From assembly GCA_946886995.1 (NCBI GenBank), contig CAMPJU010000024.1:1-10824 (forward strand): DNA of 10,824 nucleotides, written 5' to 3'. The first letter of the stretch is position 1, and every line of letters starts with the position of its first letter. The DNA comes from an uncultured Lysobacteraceae bacterium (GTDB lineage: Bacteria; Pseudomonadota; Gammaproteobacteria; Xanthomonadales; Xanthomonadaceae). The position numbers and the translations under genes were made by a program. The notes under the pieces were generated by a model. That model was not told the DNA's origin, searched no databases, and saw only the letters and a program-made list of their open reading frames with translations. Of the stretch, positions 5,913-10,824 are shown in pieces.

Positions 5913-5941
5913 CCAGCCCCCCCTCCGGAGCGATGCCCGCC

Positions 5942-6388
5942 ATGACCCTCAAGACCCGCCTCACCGACGACATGAAGGCCGCCATGAAGGGCGGCGACAA
6001 GGCCACGCTCGGCGTGGTCCGCCTGGTCCTTGCCGCGATCAAGCAGCGCGAGGTCGACGAGCGGGTGGAACTCGACGACGCGCAGGTGCTGGCGGTGCTC
6101 GAGAAGATGGTCAAGCAGCGCAAGGACTCGGTGCAGCAGTACGCGGCCGCCGGTCGCGAGGACCTGGCCGACATCGAGCGCGCGGAGATCGTCGTCATCG
6201 AGCGCTACCTGCCGGAGAAGATGGACGAGGCCGGGATCCGCGCCGCCGTCGATGCCGCGATCGCCGAGACGGGTGCCAGCGGGCCCTCCGACATGGGCAA
6301 GCTGATGGGCGTGCTGAAGCCGCGCCTGGCCGGCCAGGCCGACATGGGCGAGGTTTCCAGGCTGGTGAAGCAGCGACTGGCCGGCTGA
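5942..6388 (+). CDS. yqeY: GatB/YqeY domain-containing protein
   Basis: 148 residues of the YqeY family, a small all-helical protein resembling the C-terminal tail domain of GatB, a subunit of the tRNA-dependent amidotransferase. Its role is not established; tRNA binding is presumed from GatB. Family marks include the N-terminal LKTRLTDDMKAAMKGGDK, RLVLAAIKQREVDE, KQRKDSVQQY near residue 60, RYLPEKMDEAGI, and the C-terminal MGKLMGVLKPRLAGQADM with a final LVKQRLAG. An in-frame ATG at 5933 would add three residues. GGAG (5927-5930) is 2 bases from that ATG and 11 from the one at 5942. I prefer 5942 because the family normally begins M-S/T-L. Its place between rpsU and dnaG is conserved in many gammaproteobacteria. 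Confidence 0.93.
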   Translation: MTLKTRLTDDMKAAMKGGDKATLGVVRLVLAAIKQREVDERVELDDAQVLAVLEKMVKQRKDSVQQYAAAGREDLADIERAEIVVIERYLPEKMDEAGIRAAVDAAIAETGASGPSDMGKLMGVLKPRLAGQADMGEVSRLVKQRLAG

Positions 6389-6392
6389 CACC

Positions 6393-7346
6393 GTGCCGGG
6401 CGTTCCGTCCGTCAGCCCCGCCGCGAGGCGCCGCAGCGAGACGCCCGCGGAGCGGCGCGCGCGTCGGCTGAAACGACTGCAGGCCAGCCTTCCCGTGGCC
6501 CTGGTCCGCCGCTTCCTGGAACTTGACCTGCTGGCCCAGGCAGCGTCGGTGGCCTTCTACGCGCTGCTGTCGCTCGCGCCGCTGCTGGTGCTGCTGCTGT
6601 GGCTCACCGCATCGTTCCATGGCAGCGCGCAGGAGGCGATCGTCGCGCAGGTGGGCGAGATCGTCGGCGAGCAGGCGGCGGTGGTCGCCGAGACGGTCAT
6701 CGACCACGCCGACCGCGAGCCCTCCATCGGTTCGCTGGCCGGTGCCTGGAGCACGCTGTTCCTGCTGGTCGGCGCAACCGCGGTGTTCGCGCGGCTGCAG
6801 GGCGCGCTGAACCTGATCTTCCGCACCGATGCGCAACGCCTGCCGGGCATGCTCGCCTGGCTGCGCAAGCGGGTGCTGTCGTTCGGCGTGCTGCTGGTCC
6901 TGGGCTTCCTGCTGGTGGTGGCCACGACCGTCAACACGCTGCTGCAGGTGGTGTTCGCCGACCTGCCCACGCTGTTGCCGGTCCTGGGCGACCTGGCCTC
7001 CGCCGCGCTCTACGCGGTGACCTTCGCGCTGATGTTCCATTACCTGCCCGACCGTCGCGTCCGCTGGCGGCAGGCGGTCGTCGGCGGCCTGCTGACCACC
7101 GGCCTGTTCGTCGCCGGGCGCTGGGGCATCGGCCTGTACCTGTCCGAGGCGGCCCCGGGCAGTGCCTACGGCCAGATGGGCGCGCTGGTCCTGCTGGTGA
7201 TCTGGGTCTACTACGCCGCGATCGTGGTGTTCACCGGTGCGCTGGTCACCTCGCTGGTCGACGAGCGCGCCCGCGCGGCCCGCATCGCCCGGGGCAATCG
7301 CGCCCGCACCCCCGCGCGGCCAACGCCCGACGGCGTGGCATCCTGA
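6393..7346 (+). CDS. yihY: YihY/BrkB family inner-membrane protein (UPF0761)
   Basis: 317 residues. The YihY/BrkB family was once annotated as ribonuclease BN, wrongly; its real function is unclear, although BrkB was linked to serum resistance in Bordetella. Six membrane segments can be seen at roughly 50-73, 114-133, 161-188, 200-218, 225-250 and 259-288. They are preceded by a basic N-terminal tail (about 10-40) and followed by an Arg/Pro-rich C-terminal tail. Family hallmarks are AFYALLSLAPLL in the first segment, YLPDRRVRWRQAVVGG before the fifth, and AYGQMGALVLLVIWVYY in the sixth. The start is a GTG at 6393, 4 bases after the yqeY stop. No ATG or clear ribosome site lies in front of the first segment, so the exact start is uncertain; a GTG near 6496 would remove much of the basic tail. 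It is probably co-transcribed and translationally linked with yqeY. Confidence 0.9.
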   Translation: MPGVPSVSPAARRRSETPAERRARRLKRLQASLPVALVRRFLELDLLAQAASVAFYALLSLAPLLVLLLWLTASFHGSAQEAIVAQVGEIVGEQAAVVAETVIDHADREPSIGSLAGAWSTLFLLVGATAVFARLQGALNLIFRTDAQRLPGMLAWLRKRVLSFGVLLVLGFLLVVATTVNTLLQVVFADLPTLLPVLGDLASAALYAVTFALMFHYLPDRRVRWRQAVVGGLLTTGLFVAGRWGIGLYLSEAAPGSAYGQMGALVLLVIWVYYAAIVVFTGALVTSLVDERARAARIARGNRARTPARPTPDGVAS

Positions 7347-7353
7347 CGCCGCC

Positions 7354-9090
7354 ATGGGCCGCATCCCCGACGCCTTCATCGACGACCTGCTCGCGCGCAG
7401 CGACATCGTCGAGCTCGTCGGCTCGCGCGTTCCGCTGAAGAAGCAGGGCAAGGAGTATTCGGCGCGCTGCCCGTTCCACGACGAGCGCTCGCCGTCGTTC
7501 ACCGTGTCGCCGACCAAGCAGTTCTACCACTGCTTCGGCTGCGGGGCGCACGGCACCGCGATCAGCTTCCTGATGAACTACGACCGCATGGAATTCCTCG
7601 ATGCGGTCGAGGACCTCGCGCGCCGCGCCGGCATGGAGGTGCCGCGCGACACGCAGCAGCGCAACGCCAACCCCGAGACGCTGGACCTGTTCAAGGCGGT
7701 CGAGGCCGCGGCGCAGTTCTTCCGCAAGCAACTGCCGGGCAGCAGCAAGGCGCTGGCCTACCTGGACGCGCGCGGCGTCGGCGAGGCGGTGCGCGAGCGT
7801 TTCCACCTGGGCTACGCACCCGACGGCTTTTCCGCGCTGAAGGACGCGCTGGGCACCGACGACCGCCGCATGAAGCTGCTCGAGCGCGCCGGGCTGTTCT
7901 CCCGCAGCGAGAACGGCCGCGTGTACGACAAGTTCCGCGACCGGTTGATGTTCCCGATCCTGGACCGGCGTGGACGTGCGATCGCGTTCGGCGGCCGTGT
8001 CCTGGATGCGGAAGACAGCCCGAAGTACCTCAACTCGCCCGAGACGCCGCTGTTCCACAAGGGCCGCGAACTCTACGGCCTGTGGCAGGTGCGCCAGGCC
8101 CATTCGACGATTCCGCGGCTGGTGGTGGTCGAGGGCTACATGGATGTCATCGCGCTGTTCGAGCACGGCGTCGACACCGCGGTCGCCACGCTCGGCACCG
8201 CCACCACGCCCGACCACGCCGAGCTGCTGTTCCGCAACGCGGCGGATGTGTACTTCTGCTTCGACGGCGACCGCGCCGGCCGCAGCGCCGCGTGGAAGGC
8301 GGTCGAGTCCGTGCTGCCGCGCATGCGCGACGGCCGCCAGGCGTTCTTCCTGTTCCTGCCCGATGGCGAGGACCCCGACACCATCGTGCGCAAGGAAGGC
8401 GCCGCCGGCTTCGATGCGCGCCTGCGCGCGGCGACGCCCCTGTCGCAGTTCCTGTTCGATTCGCTGGCCGCCGACGTCGACCTGCGCACGCTCGAAGGCA
8501 AGGGCCGCCTGGCCGAGCGCGCCAAGCCGCTCCTGGCGCAGATCCCCGACGGAGCATTCGGCGACCTGATGCGCCAGCGCCTGGTCGAACTCACCGGCGT
8601 CGGCGCGCGCAACAGCTCGCCGGAGACGCACGTGCCGGTGCAACGCGCCACGCGGTCGACCGGCCACGGCGCGCCCGCGCCGAAGCGCAGCCTGGTGCGC
8701 AGCGCGATCGCCCTGCTGCTGCAGCAACCCGCGCTCGCGCTGGACCTCGGGCAGGCCGACACGTTCGCCGCCTTGCGCCAGCCGGGCGTCGACCTGCTGG
8801 CGGGGATCGTCTCGCTCGTGCGCGAGCGCCCCGGCATCACCACCGGCGGCGTGCTGGAACAGTTCGCCGACACCGAACATGCCGCCGCGCTGCAGAAGCT
8901 GGCCTCCCAGCCGATGCCCGGCGACGAGGCGCTGTGGCGCAACGAGTTCCTGGACGCGATGGCACAGCTGGAGCGCCAGACGCTGCAGCAGCGCGTGGAC
9001 GAGTTGCAGGAAAAGGCACGGCAAGGCGTGCTGGAAGTGAGGGACAAAGAGGAGCTGCGCGCCCTGCTGGGAAGCCTGGGCTCGCGCTAA
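7354..9090 (+). CDS. dnaG: DNA primase DnaG
   Basis: 578 residues (E. coli 581). It synthesises RNA primers at the replication fork with DnaB helicase. The N-terminal zinc-binding domain has C39-P-F-H42 and C60-F-G-C63. The RNA-polymerase core contains YDKFRDRLMFPI and GFGGRVL-like AFGGRVL. The Toprim centre has E260 (EGYMDV), D304 and D306 (DGDRAG), and D340 and D342 (EDPDT), matching E. coli E265, D309/D311 and D345/D347. After a poorly conserved stretch at about 420-445, the C-terminal helical DnaB-interaction domain runs to the end. The ATG at 7354 gives the canonical MGRIPDxFIDDLLAR start; an upstream in-frame extension from 7237 runs through the yihY end and is rejected. It starts 7 bases after yihY with no clear ribosome site, suggesting coupled translation. 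No terminator follows. Confidence 0.98.
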   Translation: MGRIPDAFIDDLLARSDIVELVGSRVPLKKQGKEYSARCPFHDERSPSFTVSPTKQFYHCFGCGAHGTAISFLMNYDRMEFLDAVEDLARRAGMEVPRDTQQRNANPETLDLFKAVEAAAQFFRKQLPGSSKALAYLDARGVGEAVRERFHLGYAPDGFSALKDALGTDDRRMKLLERAGLFSRSENGRVYDKFRDRLMFPILDRRGRAIAFGGRVLDAEDSPKYLNSPETPLFHKGRELYGLWQVRQAHSTIPRLVVVEGYMDVIALFEHGVDTAVATLGTATTPDHAELLFRNAADVYFCFDGDRAGRSAAWKAVESVLPRMRDGRQAFFLFLPDGEDPDTIVRKEGAAGFDARLRAATPLSQFLFDSLAADVDLRTLEGKGRLAERAKPLLAQIPDGAFGDLMRQRLVELTGVGARNSSPETHVPVQRATRSTGHGAPAPKRSLVRSAIALLLQQPALALDLGQADTFAALRQPGVDLLAGIVSLVRERPGITTGGVLEQFADTEHAAALQKLASQPMPGDEALWRNEFLDAMAQLERQTLQQRVDELQEKARQGVLEVRDKEELRALLGSLGSR

Positions 9091-9094
9091 GCTC

Positions 9095-9117
9095 GGGATT
9101 CCGCTCACGGGGAACCC
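9095..9117 (+). other. possible hairpin covering the ribosome site of the S9 peptidase gene
   Basis: GGG (9095-9097) and TTCC (9099-9102) can pair with GGAA (9111-9114) and CCC (9115-9117), a 7-bp stem with one bulged A. The right arm contains the GGGGAA that would act as the ribosome binding site for the ATG at 9121. The 30-base gap between dnaG and this ATG holds nothing else. It is weak and could be chance. Confidence 0.25.
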
Positions 9118-9120
9118 GCC

Positions 9121-10824
<1,704 letters not shown>

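Overview
The window is strongly GC-rich chromosomal DNA with tightly packed genes. Its core is the bacterial arrangement tsaD <-> rpsU-yqeY-...-dnaG. The protein sequences and the YihY/BrkB gene between yqeY and dnaG fit a gammaproteobacterium, most likely of the Xanthomonadaceae/Lysobacteraceae (Lysobacter, Luteimonas and relatives). This placement is inferred from gene order and remembered family sequences, not from a search. I see no mobile element, CRISPR array, tRNA, rRNA or prophage.

Left half (1-5527), all on the minus strand and read right to left: tsaD (tRNA t6A synthesis); a 350-residue fused FolB-FolK-type protein with an acidic linker; a YbdG/MscM mechanosensitive channel; an SDR oxidoreductase; a divergent 6-pyruvoyl/6-carboxy-tetrahydropterin synthase-like (PTPS/QueD-like) protein; and a MidA-type SAM methyltransferase cut by the window start. 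The first three are 4 and 17 bases apart and look like one operon. After a 66-base gap, the last three overlap each other (ATGA between SDR and PTPS, 11 bases between PTPS and methyltransferase) and form a translationally coupled set.

Middle (5528-5616): an 89-base divergent promoter region. A near-symmetric -10 element (TATCATA, 5561-5567) could serve rpsU on the plus strand and tsaD on the minus strand.

Right half (5617-10824), all on the plus strand: rpsU (bS21); a strong intrinsic terminator/attenuator; a GatB/YqeY-domain gene; a YihY/BrkB membrane protein; dnaG primase; and an exported S9-family peptidase cut by the window end. This resembles the macromolecular synthesis operon (rpsU-dnaG-rpoD), but rpoD is not directly downstream of dnaG.

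The most interesting material is pterin-related. Within about 4 kb there are a FolB-FolK fusion whose FolK part looks like a divergent paralog, and a PTPS-like protein that keeps its zinc ligands but lacks the usual catalytic Cys and Asp-His, coupled to an SDR reductase. This could be a non-folate pterin pathway, but that is a hypothesis. The rest is ordinary housekeeping sequence.
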